DNA of 64,000 nt, taken from Nitrospirillum iridis (GTDB lineage: Bacteria; Pseudomonadota; Alphaproteobacteria; Azospirillales; Azospirillaceae). Position 1 is the stretch's first letter; each line of letters opens with the position of its first letter. The DNA lies in assembly GCF_014205765.1 (NCBI RefSeq), contig NZ_JACIIZ010000015.1, forward strand, positions 1-64,000, given 5' to 3'. Both the position numbers and the translations under genes were made by a program. Below the pieces are notes generated by a model. The model was given only the letters and a program-made list of their open reading frames with translations, had not been told where the DNA came from and did no database searches. This document shows positions 8,622 through 17,089 of the stretch, in pieces.

Positions 8622-9170
8622 GTGCTTGAGGAATTCAGCATCAGCCTGTTCGTGATCGCGCTGCTGGGCGCCGCCTGCATGGTGGCCATGGTGCTGTTCC
8701 GTCAGACGCTGCTCTATGCCACCCGCAACGCGGTGGCGGAGATGGAAGGCCGCGTGACCCGGACGCGCGCGTCGTATGACGAGGCGCTGAAGGCGCATGA
8801 GCAGAACCAAGTCCGGGCCCGCGACCTGGAGGAGGAGCGGCGGATGATCCAGAACCAGCTAGCGGAAGCCCAGCGGCGGTTGCTGTCGGCCCAGACGGAC
8901 AATTTCGAACTGATCCATGAGGTGGGTGAGCCCGCCACCGGCCGCCGCCTCTATGTCGGCAGCCTGAGCCTGGGGCCCACCCTGACCGTGAACCAGACGG
9001 CCACCACCCACAGTCACCTGCGTGGCTGCCCCCATCTGGTGGAGGTGTGGGCGGAAAACCAGTCGGAGGCCTTGCGTCTGGCCCGCCAGGCATTCCCGGA
9101 AACGGCGGGTTTCACCTTGCCGATGGTGCAGGCGCAGGACGCGCCCGTCCAGCAGCTGGTGGCCTCCTGA
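8622..9170 (+). CDS. Membrane-anchored coiled-coil protein (first of a pair)
   Basis: 182 residues from GTG 8622 (AAGGATCG upstream). One membrane segment at about 7-27 is followed by a charged heptad-like helix from about 36 to 95 (EMEGRVTRTR, RARDLEEERRMIQNQL), then a compact C-terminal domain (residues 100-182) with RRLYVGSLSLG and RGCPHLVEVWAENQSEALRL. I do not recognise a named family. Its stop TGA shares a base with the ATG of the next gene (TGATG), so the two are translationally coupled and share the same plan of anchor, coiled coil and small domain. A heteromeric membrane complex is a reasonable inference. Confidence 0.75.
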   Translation: MLEEFSISLFVIALLGAACMVAMVLFRQTLLYATRNAVAEMEGRVTRTRASYDEALKAHEQNQVRARDLEEERRMIQNQLAEAQRRLLSAQTDNFELIHEVGEPATGRRLYVGSLSLGPTLTVNQTATTHSHLRGCPHLVEVWAENQSEALRLARQAFPETAGFTLPMVQAQDAPVQQLVAS

Positions 9171-9673
9171 TGTCGGGCGCGCTGCTGGCCAACATCGGCC
9201 TGATCGTTCTGCTGTTCTATTCCTTGATCCAGTTCACGCTGACGGCCCGCGCCATCGAGGATGACCGCCGGCTGCGCGAACGCCGCCTGGGGCGGTTGGA
9301 AGAGGAACTGGGCCACGTCACCGCCGCGGCCAACGACGCCAAGGCCACCGCCGAGGGCAGCGCCCGGGAAGTGGCGACCCTGGAGGAGGCGCTTGCCGTG
9401 CTGCGCACGACCCGGGCGGAGGCCGAGGCCAAGCTGCGCGAGCTGCAATCTGCCCCCCGCCGCCGCATCACCGTGCCGGACAAGGCCGTGCTGGTGCATG
9501 GCCGGCTGTGGGAAGTGACGGTGGGCCAGGCGGGAACCGAGGGCGATGTCGCCACCCGTCCTTACCTGTTCGGCGCCACCACCGACCGTGACGCCCGTTT
9601 TCGCGCGGAACAGCGCTTTCCCACCGGCCTGGGCTTCCGCGTCCAGAAGGTGGAGCGCTTCAGGCGGGGCTGA
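9170..9673 (+). CDS. Membrane-anchored coiled-coil protein (second of a pair)
   Basis: 167 residues. Start ATG 9170 overlaps the previous stop by one base. Membrane segment about 4-25 (ANIGLIVLLFYSLIQFTLTA), coiled coil about 28-93 (RRLRERRLGRLEEELGHV, EVATLEEALAVLRTTRAEAE), and a C-terminal domain about 98-167 (RRRITVPDKAVLVHGRLWEV, YLFGATTDRDARFRAEQRF). No known family recognised. Same architecture as its upstream partner. mmcB starts only six bases downstream, suggesting one operon and a possible link to DNA repair or envelope processes. Confidence 0.75.
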   Translation: MSGALLANIGLIVLLFYSLIQFTLTARAIEDDRRLRERRLGRLEEELGHVTAAANDAKATAEGSAREVATLEEALAVLRTTRAEAEAKLRELQSAPRRRITVPDKAVLVHGRLWEVTVGQAGTEGDVATRPYLFGATTDRDARFRAEQRFPTGLGFRVQKVERFRRG

Positions 9674-9679
9674 CGTCCG

Positions 9680-10198
9680 ATGAGCCTGCCCCCCGATTCG
9701 ACGCCGGAGGATGATGCCGCCGCTTTCGTGATTCCCGCCACCGTGCCGCCGTTCTTCGGCCGGCCGGGGATGGAGCGGGCCTTGCTGCTGGCGCGCGGCG
9801 TGCGGCGCATGCTGGTCCATCGCGGCATGCGATCGATGCTGGAGGTGCCGCTGGCCAACAACCGCCGCGCCGACATCCTGGCCCTGGCCGGCGACGGCAC
9901 CGTCACCATCGTGGAGATCAAAAGCTCCGTCGCCGATTTTCGCGCCGACCACAAATGGGGCGACTACCTGGAATTCTGCGACCGGTTCTACTTCGCCGTG
10001 GGCGAGGATTTCCCCCAGGAATTGATCCCCGAGGAATGCGGGCTGATCGTGGCGGACGGCTATGGTGCTGAAATCCTGCGCGAGGGGCCCGAGGTCAAGC
10101 TGAACGCCGCCCGCCGCCGGACCCTGCTGCTGCGCGTCGCCATGCAGGCCTTCCAGCGCCTGCACCAGGTGGAAGACCCCCGGCCGACGGCGCTGTAG
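9680..10198 (+). CDS. mmcB: MmcB-family DNA repair protein
   Basis: 172 residues. The core shows a PD-(D/E)XK nuclease-like pattern: E55 in LEVPLANNRRADIL, D65, then E79-I-K81 in TVTIVEIKSS. Further family features are KWGDYLEFCDRFYFAV and PEECGLIVADGYGAEILREG. MmcB is an alphaproteobacterial (DUF2161) protein reported in the SOS/mitomycin response of Caulobacter; nuclease activity is inferred from fold. It follows two coupled coiled-coil membrane protein genes with a six-base gap. A convergent terminator separates it from acs. Confidence 0.85.
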   Translation: MSLPPDSTPEDDAAAFVIPATVPPFFGRPGMERALLLARGVRRMLVHRGMRSMLEVPLANNRRADILALAGDGTVTIVEIKSSVADFRADHKWGDYLEFCDRFYFAVGEDFPQELIPEECGLIVADGYGAEILREGPEVKLNAARRRTLLLRVAMQAFQRLHQVEDPRPTAL

Positions 10199-10199
10199 C

Positions 10200-10233
10200 G
10201 TCGGGCCTTCATAAAAGTCGGGCCTTCATGAAA
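10200..10233. repeat. Short direct repeat after mmcB
   Basis: The motif TCGGGCCTTCAT occurs twice in a row within 10200-10233, each followed by A-rich bases. It lies immediately before the terminator hairpin. Confidence 0.5.
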
Positions 10234-10266
10234 AAGGCCGGCCAGGTCGCCCCGGCCGGCCTTTCC
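10231..10266. terminator. Bidirectional terminator between mmcB and acs
   Basis: AAAGGCCGGCC (10233-10243) pairs with GGCCGGCCTTT (10253-10263) around a short loop. An A-run precedes and a T-rich stretch follows, so it can serve both mmcB (plus) and acs (minus). Confidence 0.75.
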
Positions 10267-10286
10267 CCATAGTCCGAGTCCGGGGG

Positions 10287-12227
10287 TCAGCCCCGGTTCA
10301 TGCGGCTGTCCACCAGGTCGGTGACCACGGTGGGGTCGGCCAGGGTGGAGGTGTCGCCCAGGGCCTCATGCTCGTTGGCGGCGATCTTGCGCAGGATGCG
10401 GCGCATGATCTTGCCGGAGCGGGTCTTGGGCAGGCCGGGCGCCCACTGGATCAGGTCGGGCGTGGCGATGGGGCCGATCTCCTTGCGCACCCAGGCCACC
10501 AGTTCCTTGCGCAATTCCTCCGTCGGGCTTTCCCCGGCGTTCAGGGTGACGTAGGCGTAGATGCCCTGGCCCTTGATGTCGTGCGGATAGCCCACGACGG
10601 CGGCCTCGGCCACCTTGGGGTGGGCCACCAGCGCGCTTTCCACCTCGGCCGTGCCCAGGCGATGGCCGGAGACGTTGATGACGTCATCGACCCGCCCGGT
10701 GATCCAGTAATAGCCGTCCTCGTCCCGGCGGCAGCCGTCGCCGGTGAAGTACTTGCCGGTGAAGGTGGAGAAGTAGGTCTGCTTGAAGCGCTCATGGTCG
10801 CCGAACACGGTGCGCATCTGGCCCGGCCAGCTGTCGGCGATGCAGAGGTTGCCTTCGGTGGCGCCTTCCAGCAGGTGGCCTTCGTTATCGACGATGACCG
10901 GCTTCACCCCGAAGAAGGGGCGGGTGGCGGATCCCGGCTTGGTGGCGGTGGCGCCCGGCAGGGGCGTGATCAGGATGCCGCCCGTCTCTGTCTGCCACCA
11001 GGTGTCGACGATGGGGCAGCGGCCATCGCCCACGACCGAGTGGTACCACAGCCAGGCCTCGGGGTTGATGGGCTCCCCCACCGATCCCAGCAGGCGCAGG
11101 CTCTTGCGGCTGTGGCGCTTCACCGGCCCCTCGCCCTCGCGCATCAGCGCGCGGATGGCGGTGGGGGCGGTGTAGAAGATGTTGACCTTGTGCTTGTCGA
11201 TGACTTCCCAGAAGCGGCCACTGTCCGGATAGTTGGGCACGCCCTCGAACATCAGGGTCACGGCGCCGTTGGCCAGGGGCCCGTACAGGATATAGCTATG
11301 GCCCGTGACCCAGCCCACGTCGGCCGTGCACCAGTAGACGTCGCCCTCGTGATAATCGAAGACGTACTGGTGGGTCATGCTGGCATAGACCAGATAGCCG
11401 CCGGTGGTGTGCAGGACACCCTTGGGCTTGCCGGTCGATCCCGAGGTGTAGAGGATGAACAGCGGGTCTTCGGCGTCCATCGGCTCCGGCGGGCAGTCGT
11501 TTGACGCCGCGGCGACCGCGTCGTGGTACCAGATGTCGCGGCCCTCGACCCAGCCGACGGCCCCGCCGGTGCGGCGCACGACGATGACCGTGTCAACGGT
11601 CGGGCAGGACTTCAGCGCCTGGTCGGCGTTGACCTTCAGGCCCACCTTGCGGCCGCCGCGCAACCCCTCGTCGGCGGTGATGACCACGGTGCTGCCGCAG
11701 TCCTGTACCCGGTCCTTCAGGCTATCGGGGGAGAAGCCGCCGAAGACCACGGAATGGACGGCGCCGATGCGGGCGCAGGCCAGCATGGCGTAGGCCGCCT
11801 CCGGAATCATGGGCAGGTAGATGGTGACCCGGTCGCCCTTCTTCACGCCGCGGGCCTTCAGCACGTTGGCCAGGCGGGTGACGTTCTCATACAGCTCGGA
11901 ATAGGTGATGTGCTTGTGTTCGGACGGGCTGTCGCCTTCCCACAGGATGGCCGTCTGGTCGGCGCGCGCGGGCAGGTGGCGGTCCACGCAATTGGCGCAG
12001 GCGTTCAGCACGCCGTCCTCATACCAGCGGATGGAGACATCGCCGGTGAAGCTGGTGTTCTTCACCTTGGAGTAGGGCTTGATCCAGTCCAGCCGGCGGC
12101 CATGCTCGCCCCAGAACCCGTCCGGATCGCTGACCGATTGGTCGTACATCTGCTGGTATTTGGTCGCATCGACCCAGGCGTCTGCCGCCACCGCGTCGGG
12201 AACGGGGAACAGGGTGTTGTTGCTCAT
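10287..12227 (-). CDS. acs: Acetyl-CoA synthetase (AMP-forming)
   Basis: 646 residues, the normal length for Acs. The start is ATG 12227-12225, with GGAAGG upstream on the minus strand; a 30-residue extension is possible but lacks support. Adenylate-forming motifs: [20 protein letters not shown] (P-loop), [28 protein letters not shown] and the C-terminal [14 protein letters not shown], whose Lys is the usual acetylation switch. It activates acetate to acetyl-CoA through acetyl-AMP in the cytoplasm. Protein acetylation control is expected from the family. It stands alone on the minus strand. Confidence 0.97.
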   Translation of the reverse strand: MSNNTLFPVPDAVAADAWVDATKYQQMYDQSVSDPDGFWGEHGRRLDWIKPYSKVKNTSFTGDVSIRWYEDGVLNACANCVDRHLPARADQTAILWEGDSPSEHKHITYSELYENVTRLANVLKARGVKKGDRVTIYLPMIPEAAYAMLACARIGAVHSVVFGGFSPDSLKDRVQDCGSTVVITADEGLRGGRKVGLKVNADQALKSCPTVDTVIVVRRTGGAVGWVEGRDIWYHDAVAAASNDCPPEPMDAEDPLFILYTSGSTGKPKGVLHTTGGYLVYASMTHQYVFDYHEGDVYWCTADVGWVTGHSYILYGPLANGAVTLMFEGVPNYPDSGRFWEVIDKHKVNIFYTAPTAIRALMREGEGPVKRHSRKSLRLLGSVGEPINPEAWLWYHSVVGDGRCPIVDTWWQTETGGILITPLPGATATKPGSATRPFFGVKPVIVDNEGHLLEGATEGNLCIADSWPGQMRTVFGDHERFKQTYFSTFTGKYFTGDGCRRDEDGYYWITGRVDDVINVSGHRLGTAEVESALVAHPKVAEAAVVGYPHDIKGQGIYAYVTLNAGESPTEELRKELVAWVRKEIGPIATPDLIQWAPGLPKTRSGKIMRRILRKIAANEHEALGDTSTLADPTVVTDLVDSRMNRG

Positions 12228-12722
12228 CGGACCTTGGTTTCCTTCCCTGATGTGTTGTCGCCGGCCGGGGCTACAAGAGCCGGGGCTGCGGGGGACCGGG
12301 TGTCCCATGTCCCGCAACCGCCACCCGTGTCCGGCCTGGCCCCTCCGCTCCGGGGGTGCCCTGGCCGTCCTGGCCTGTTACAGGCCAACCGGGTCTGGCG
12401 CAGCGATCGCCATCGCTTGCCAGGCCGAGTATCCCTCGTGGCCCCGCTTTCCACAAGCGTGGGCCCGCGCCAGCCGGTGGCAAACTCACGGCAATCCACG
12501 GGCTTGCCCCCATTCCGGCGCGTGGACCATGGAACGCCTCCCTGCCATCGCCCGCCATGATATGGATCACCCCGGCAACCGTTCAGGATGACGCGGAAGG
12601 GGCACATTTTTGCGTGCCACCCCCATTGGCGCTGCTGTCCCTGTGTTCATCCTGTGTTATTAGTAGTGCTCGCATTTACCATCACGCGGGGCAGCGGCCG
12701 TCAGGCGCTGACAGGAAGGCCC
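12228..12722. other. Divergent intergenic region upstream of acs
   Basis: No credible gene in these 495 bases. It must hold the acs promoter (minus) and that of the small plus-strand gene at 12723. A 17-base palindrome, TGGCCTGTTACAGGCCA, lies at 12371-12387, about 145 bases upstream of the acs start, and could be a regulator site. An AT-richer patch near 12645-12680 (TGTTATTAGTAGTGC) is a likely promoter zone for the plus-strand gene. Confidence 0.4.
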
Positions 12723-13046
12723 ATGAACACGGGTGCTGGGGATACCGGTGCTGGACAGGACGCCACGGACCTGATCGGCCGTTTGAGCCAGATCAGCAGC
12801 CGTACCAGCCTGATGGCCATCGACAGCGTGCTGCGGGCGCTGGCCCATCCGGCCGTGACCCGGTCGACGTCCGGCCTGGCGACGGCCGAGGGGGGGGCGT
12901 CCGCCGCCATGGCCGGCGACGCGCCCTCTGCGGCGTTGGCCACCCCGACGGTCGCGGATGTGGCGCGCGAGGTGGGCGTGATCGCCCGGCGTATGGTCAC
13001 GACGACCGAGGACTTCGCCGCCACCATGAAGGCCCGGTCGGCTTAA
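12723..13046 (+). CDS. Small protein resembling a chemoreceptor signalling hairpin
   Basis: 107 residues, start ATG 12723 with AGGAAGG just upstream. There is no signal peptide or membrane segment. Residues 24-40 (ISSRTSLMAIDSVLRAL) resemble the MCP tip motif with the pattern I-A-x-Q-T-N-L-L-A-L-N-A. Residues 77-102 (VADVAREVGVIARR, then TTTEDFAATM) resemble the returning helix (F-A-V-V-A-x-E-V-x-x-L-A ... T-E-E-I). An Ala/Ser/Gly-rich stretch replaces the tip. It may be a degenerate stand-alone chemoreceptor-like helical hairpin. Function is unknown, and chance resemblance of two amphipathic helices cannot be ruled out. Confidence 0.6.
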   Translation: MNTGAGDTGAGQDATDLIGRLSQISSRTSLMAIDSVLRALAHPAVTRSTSGLATAEGGASAAMAGDAPSAALATPTVADVAREVGVIARRMVTTTEDFAATMKARSA

Positions 13047-13056
13047 CTATCATTGT

Positions 13057-13165
13057 CCCCTCAGGCGCCGGGCGCTGGCATCCGCCGGCTTGGCTTATCC
13101 TCGATTTCCAGTCCGCTCCGCTTCCCAGAAATCTCTGGCGCCCGCGGTTGCGGGCCAGGGATTGT
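13057..13165 (+). repeat. Intergenic structured repeat, copy A
   Basis: Begins CCCCTCAGGCGCCGGGCGCT and contains CCTCGATTTCC, GTCCGCT and the hairpin CCAGA-AATC-TCTGG (13125-13138). Same family as the copies at 13961, 24988, 44764 and 55963. Compared with the copies at 13961 and 44764 the stem has a paired G-to-A and C-to-T change that keeps it intact. It lies between the small plus-strand gene and the converging Rieske gene. Confidence 0.75.
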
Positions 13166-13182
13166 GTGCCTGCGGAGTAGGG

Positions 13183-13539
13183 CTATTCGTCCAGATACAC
13201 GGCACCGTCGGTGACGCGTATCAGCAGGGCCGACAGGCTGCGGCCGGCGCAGGGGCCGCGCAGGCAAAAGCCGTCTTCCACCCGGAACAACGCGCCGTGG
13301 GTGGCGCATTGCAGATGCAGGCCATCGGCGCTCATGAAGCGGTCCGGCGTCCAGTCCAGCGTGGTGCCGACGTGGGGACAGCGGTTGCGGTAGGCGTAGG
13401 CGGCATCGCCCCGCCGGGCGACCAGGATGTCCTCCCGCGCTGCGCCGCCGCCCCAGCTGATCCCCTTCGCCTGGCCGTCGGGAATGTCATCCAGGCGGCA
13501 CAGGGGAGAGGGGGCGGGGGCTGCGGCGACTTCAGGCAT
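13183..13539 (-). CDS. Small Rieske [2Fe-2S] protein
   Basis: 118 residues with start ATG 13539-13537, overlapping the end of the EVE gene by 8 bases. Rieske ligands are C54-P-H56 (RNRCPHVGTT) and C78-A-T-H81 (LQCATHGALF). The single-domain length fits NirD/ferredoxin-like Rieske proteins that pass electrons to a partner. A final DGAVYLDE strand closes the fold. It is the last gene of the gpsA-YciI-EVE-Rieske set on the minus strand. The redox partner is not visible. Confidence 0.88.
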   Translation of the reverse strand: MPEVAAAPAPSPLCRLDDIPDGQAKGISWGGGAAREDILVARRGDAAYAYRNRCPHVGTTLDWTPDRFMSADGLHLQCATHGALFRVEDGFCLRGPCAGRSLSALLIRVTDGAVYLDE

Positions 13540-13945
13540 CGACGCCCATGCGTTGGCAGGCGCCCTTCCACTCCTCATCGGTGATGGGGCAGACGGACAG
13601 GCGCGACTGGCGCACCAGGGCCATGGTGGACAGCTCCGGGTCGGCCTTGATGTCCTTCAGCGTCAGCGGCGTCTTCACTGGCGCCACCGGCTTCAGGTCC
13701 ACCATGACGAAGCGGCCGCTTTCATCCGACGGGTCGGGATAGGCCTCGCGCACCACCTCGGCGATGCCGACGATCTCCAGCCCCTCGTTGGAATGATAGA
13801 AGAAGGCGCGGTCGCCCACCTTCATGGCCTTCAGGTTGTTGGCCGCCTGGTAGTTGCGCACCCCGTCCCAATGGGTGCGGCCGTCCGCCACGAACTTGTC
13901 CCAGGAATATTTGAACGGTTCCGACTTCACCAGCCAGTAGGGCAT
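13532..13945 (-). CDS. EVE domain protein
   Basis: 137 residues. Start MPYWLVKSEP (ATG 13945-13943) is the usual EVE N-terminus; further motifs are WDGVRNYQAANNL, GDRAFFYHSNEG and GIAEVVREAYPDP. The EVE fold is related to PUA/YTH domains and binds modified bases in DNA or RNA. In alphaproteobacteria it commonly travels with gpsA and a YciI gene, as here. Its exact target is unknown. A structured repeat (copy B) lies just upstream between it and the YciI gene. Confidence 0.92.
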   Translation of the reverse strand: MPYWLVKSEPFKYSWDKFVADGRTHWDGVRNYQAANNLKAMKVGDRAFFYHSNEGLEIVGIAEVVREAYPDPSDESGRFVMVDLKPVAPVKTPLTLKDIKADPELSTMALVRQSRLSVCPITDEEWKGACQRMGVDA

Positions 13946-13960
13946 TTTTAGTTCCTTGGT

Positions 13961-14060
13961 TCCCTCAAGCGCCGGCGGCGCATCCGCGCCGTGGCCATCC
14001 TCGATTTCCCGTCCGCTCCGCTCCCCGGAAATCTCCGGCGGCCGCACTCGCGGCCCAAGA
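13961..14060 (+). repeat. Intergenic structured repeat, copy B
   Basis: Begins TCCCTCAAGCGCCGGCGGCG and carries CCTCGATTTCC, GTCCGCT and the hairpin CCGGA-AATC-TCCGG (14025-14038). A longer alternative stem, GATTTCCCG with CCGGAAATC, forms 8 of 9 pairs. Unlike most copies it sits between two same-direction minus-strand genes (YciI and EVE). Confidence 0.75.
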
Positions 14061-14088
14061 AAACCCCGGGGTAGGGGGGCGCGGCGGT

Positions 14089-14370
14089 TCAGGCCTTGGG
14101 ATAGACGACGCGGAAGGGCTTGATCGTTACGGATTCGAAAAGACCAGCTTGGGCATAAGGGTCGGCATCTGCGAAGGCCTGGGTGGCGGCCTCGTCGGGG
14201 AATTCCACGACCAGCAGGCTGCCCGTGGGCTTGCCCTCGGCATCCAGCAGGGGGCCGGCCACGACGATGTGGTCCACCTGGCTGTCCAGATATTCCAGAT
14301 GGCGCGGGCGGGTGGCCAGACGCAGATCCAGGTGGCCGGGCTTGTCGGCGCAGGTGATGGCGAAGTGCAT
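14089..14370 (-). CDS. YciI-family protein
   Basis: 93 residues. The ferredoxin-like YciI fold is marked by HFAITCADKPGHLDLRLATR, the central HLEYLD, VAGPLLDAEGKPTGSLLVVE and ADPYAQAGLFESVTIKPFRV. The conserved His/Asp pair near the N-terminus is the presumed active site. Family members are small dimeric proteins, some acting as dehydrochlorinases or muconolactone-like enzymes, but this subgroup has no settled role. It begins 26 bases after the gpsA stop and belongs to the same transcript. Confidence 0.9.
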   Translation of the reverse strand: MHFAITCADKPGHLDLRLATRPRHLEYLDSQVDHIVVAGPLLDAEGKPTGSLLVVEFPDEAATQAFADADPYAQAGLFESVTIKPFRVVYPKA

Positions 14371-14396
14371 GGGGAAAGGCTCTCCGTTGGAAAGGG

Positions 14397-15389
14397 TCAG
14401 GCGCCCTCGGTCTTGAGGGGGCGGGACAACAGGGATTGGATGGTGGCGTTGACGTCGGCGCCATGGTTCAGGATGGCGTCCACCGCCTGGCAGATGGGCA
14501 TGTCCACGCCCTGGCGGGCGGCCAGGCGCACCACCGCCTCGGCGGTGTAGACGCCCTCGGCGACGGAATTGCGGCCGGCCAGGATGTCGGCCAGGGGCTG
14601 GCCCTGGCCCAGGGCGTGGCCCAGCGACATGTTGCGCGACTGCAGGCTGCCGCAGGTCAGCGTCAAGTCGCCCAGGCCGGACAGGCCCATGAAGGTCTCC
14701 GCCCGGGCGCCCAGCGACTGGCCCAGGCGGGCGATCTCCGCCAGGCCGCGGGTGATCAGGGCCGCGCGGGCGTTGTCGCCCAGGGCGCGGCCGGCGACGA
14801 TGCCGCAGGCGATGGCCAGCACGTTCTTCACCGCCCCGCCGATCTCTGCCCCCACCAGATCATCGCTGGCATAGGGGCGGAAGGTCAGGCTGCCCAGCGC
14901 CTGGGCCAGGCGCTGGCTGATATCGGCATCGCGGCAGGCCAGGGTGACGGCGGTGGGCAGCCCGCGCGCCACCTCCGCCGCGAAGGTGGGGCCGGACAGC
15001 ACGGCCAGCGGCGTGTCGGGCAGTTCCATGGCGGCCACCTCGGTCATCAGGCCGCCGCTGGCGATCTCAATGCCCTTGGCGCACAGCACGACGGGCGTGC
15101 CGGCGGCCAGCAGGGGCTTCAGCCTCGCCGTGGTGGCGCGGATGTGCTGCGCCGGCGTGACCAGCAGCACGGCGTCGGCCGCCGCCGCTTCGGCCAAATC
15201 GCCGGTGGCGCGGATGGCGGGGTCCAGGGCCACGCCCGCCAGGAAGGGGGTGTTCTCATGGCTGCCATTGATGGCGGCCACCACTTCGGGCTCGCGCGCC
15301 CACAGGGTCACGTCGCGCCCGGCCCGCCGGGCGGCCATGGCCAGCGCCGTGCCCCAGGCGCCCGCGCCGATGACACCGATCCGCCGCAT
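14397..15389 (-). CDS. gpsA: Glycerol-3-phosphate dehydrogenase [NAD(P)+]
   Basis: 330 residues, normal length. Start [20 protein letters not shown] (ATG 15389-15387) gives the Rossmann GxGxxG motif at residues 8-13; a longer upstream reading lacks homology. Further motifs: [24 protein letters not shown] and [18 protein letters not shown] with the catalytic Lys, then [12 protein letters not shown]. It reduces dihydroxyacetone phosphate to glycerol-3-phosphate for phospholipid synthesis. It heads the gpsA-YciI-EVE-Rieske set. In relatives tsaD usually lies directly before it; here an amidohydrolase and a TA module lie between. Confidence 0.96.
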   Translation of the reverse strand: MRRIGVIGAGAWGTALAMAARRAGRDVTLWAREPEVVAAINGSHENTPFLAGVALDPAIRATGDLAEAAAADAVLLVTPAQHIRATTARLKPLLAAGTPVVLCAKGIEIASGGLMTEVAAMELPDTPLAVLSGPTFAAEVARGLPTAVTLACRDADISQRLAQALGSLTFRPYASDDLVGAEIGGAVKNVLAIACGIVAGRALGDNARAALITRGLAEIARLGQSLGARAETFMGLSGLGDLTLTCGSLQSRNMSLGHALGQGQPLADILAGRNSVAEGVYTAEAVVRLAARQGVDMPICQAVDAILNHGADVNATIQSLLSRPLKTEGA

Positions 15390-15570
15390 TGCCGTTCCCC
15401 TCGCCGTTTGCCCATACCCGTCACCAAGGCTTTGGCTTACCCCGGATGCCCTGCGGTCCGCAACGGTCCGGTGGCGGCGGGCGGGGGGCGATGGTACGGT
15501 GGCGGCAAGCCGTCGGGCCTGTGACCGGCGGAAGAACAGGGACATGCTTTCAGAATAAGGGGATGCCGAA

Positions 15571-16959
15571 ATGGCTGTTGGTTTCTCGATGACGGCGGGT
15601 CGCCGTACCCGTCGCGCTGTCCATGCCTTTGCCCTGCTGGCCGGCTGCGCGCTGGCCCCTCTCGCCGCCCAGGCGCAGGACGCGGCACCGGCGGCCAAGC
15701 CCGTGGTGCTGCACTGCCCGGCCCTGCTGGATTCCGTGGCCGGCAAGATGCTGGGCCAGAGCAGCGTGGTCGTCCAGGGTGACCGCGTGACCGAGGTGGC
15801 CGCCGGCTACGTCACCCGGCCGGATGCCGAGGTGGTGGAACTGGCGGCGGGCGACACCTGCCTGCCCGGCCTGATCGATGCGCATGTCCACATCAGCATG
15901 GAATTCACGCCCACCATCTATAGCGACATGCTGCATTTCAACCAGGCGGACTGGGTGGTGCGCAGCACGGTGTGGGCCAAGCGCACCCTGCTGGGTGGCT
16001 TCACCACCGTGCGCAACCTGGGCGACAGCCATTATGAGACGGTGGCCCTGCGCGACCAGATCAACAAGGGCTGGGTCCCTGGCCCCCGCATCCTGTCGGC
16101 CGGCCCGGCCATCGGTTCCACCGGCGGCCACGCCGATGACGGCGACGGCCTGCGCATGGACCTGCAGCCCGATGTCGGTCCCCATGACAGCATCATCAAC
16201 GGCCCGTCCGACGCCTGGAAGGCGGTGCGCGAGCACTACAAGCAGAACGTCGACACCATCAAGATCATGACCACGGGCGGTGTGCTGGATCTGTCGGGCA
16301 GCGTCGACAACTCCCAACTGACGGAGGAGGAGACCAAGGCCCTGGTCACGGCGGCCCATGAGTACGGCTACATCGTCGGTGTCCACGCCCATGGGGCGGA
16401 GGGCATCCGCCGCGCCGTCGTCGCTGGTGCCGACAGCATCGAGCACGGCACCTTCATGGACGCCCAGGACATGAAGCTGATGAAGGAGCACGGCACCTAT
16501 TACGTGCCGACGATCTATACCGGCACCTATGTGACGGAAAAGGCCAAGGCCAACCCTCACGCCTATCCGCCGGCGGTGCAGGCCAAGGCCCTGATGGTGG
16601 GGCCGCAGTTGTTGAAGACGGTGGGCGACGCCTACAAGGCGGGCGTGAAGTTCGCCTACGGCACCGACGCCGGCGTCTTCCCCCATGGCGACAACTGGAA
16701 GGACTTCCCGCTGCTGGTCCAGGTGGGCATGCCGGCGATGTACGCGCTGCAGATGGCCACCATCAACGCCGCCACCCTGCTGAAGAAGGACAAGGACCTC
16801 GGCAGCGTCGCCGCCGGCAAGTACGCCGACATCGTCGCCGTGTCCGGCAACCCGCTGACCGACATCACCGTCATGGGCAAGGTCGATTTCGTGATGAAGG
16901 GCGGCATCGTCTTCAAGAAGGGCGGGGCCGAGCAGGTGTTCACCAGCACGGCGCATTGA
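15571..16959 (+). CDS. Exported metal-dependent amidohydrolase (Xaa-Pro dipeptidase / imidazolonepropionase-like)
   Basis: 462 residues with a Sec signal peptide (about 1-36, ending AAQAQ). Metal ligands of a binuclear amidohydrolase are visible: H105-x-H107 (LIDAHVHIS), carbamylated Lys K231 ([10 protein letters not shown]), H272/H274 (VHAHGAEG), H292 (SIEHGTF) and D366 ([10 protein letters not shown]). The subgroup includes prolidase-like enzymes that cut dipeptides or their N-acyl forms in the periplasm. An internal start at 15589 is possible. It reads opposite to gpsA and, with the HigBA genes, interrupts the usual tsaD-gpsA neighbourhood. Confidence 0.92.
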   Translation: MAVGFSMTAGRRTRRAVHAFALLAGCALAPLAAQAQDAAPAAKPVVLHCPALLDSVAGKMLGQSSVVVQGDRVTEVAAGYVTRPDAEVVELAAGDTCLPGLIDAHVHISMEFTPTIYSDMLHFNQADWVVRSTVWAKRTLLGGFTTVRNLGDSHYETVALRDQINKGWVPGPRILSAGPAIGSTGGHADDGDGLRMDLQPDVGPHDSIINGPSDAWKAVREHYKQNVDTIKIMTTGGVLDLSGSVDNSQLTEEETKALVTAAHEYGYIVGVHAHGAEGIRRAVVAGADSIEHGTFMDAQDMKLMKEHGTYYVPTIYTGTYVTEKAKANPHAYPPAVQAKALMVGPQLLKTVGDAYKAGVKFAYGTDAGVFPHGDNWKDFPLLVQVGMPAMYALQMATINAATLLKKDKDLGSVAAGKYADIVAVSGNPLTDITVMGKVDFVMKGGIVFKKGGAEQVFTSTAH

Positions 16960-17030
16960 GGGGGATGGCCCCTGGTTGGGGAGGGCTGGGGGCCATCAGC
17001 CTAAAGGCGGGATATCGAAGGCACGGAATT

Positions 17031-17073
17031 GTTCCCGTTACGGGAACACACATGTTGTTCCCGCCGCGGGAAC
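17031..17073. promoter_or_regulatory. Two palindromic operators upstream of higBA
   Basis: GTTCCCGTTACGGGAAC (17031-17047) and GTTCCCGCCGCGGGAAC (17057-17073) are two perfect 17-base palindromes sharing arms GTTCCCG and CGGGAAC, with centres 26 bases apart. They end 16 bases before the higB start, the normal place for autorepression by the HigA or HigBA complex. Confidence 0.8.
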
Positions 17074-17089
17074 GGGCTATGGTTGGATC

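Noticed and set aside
13057-14060. Rieske-EVE pair as a mobile cassette bounded by repeat copies A and B
   Set aside because: The two flanking repeats are in the same orientation but there is no transposase, no target duplication, and the EVE gene belongs with gpsA-YciI; the repeats occur elsewhere without cargo.
15390-15746. N-terminal extension of gpsA by about 119 residues
   Set aside because: GpsA starts at the Rossmann motif ([10 protein letters not shown]); the extension overlaps the amidohydrolase start on the other strand.
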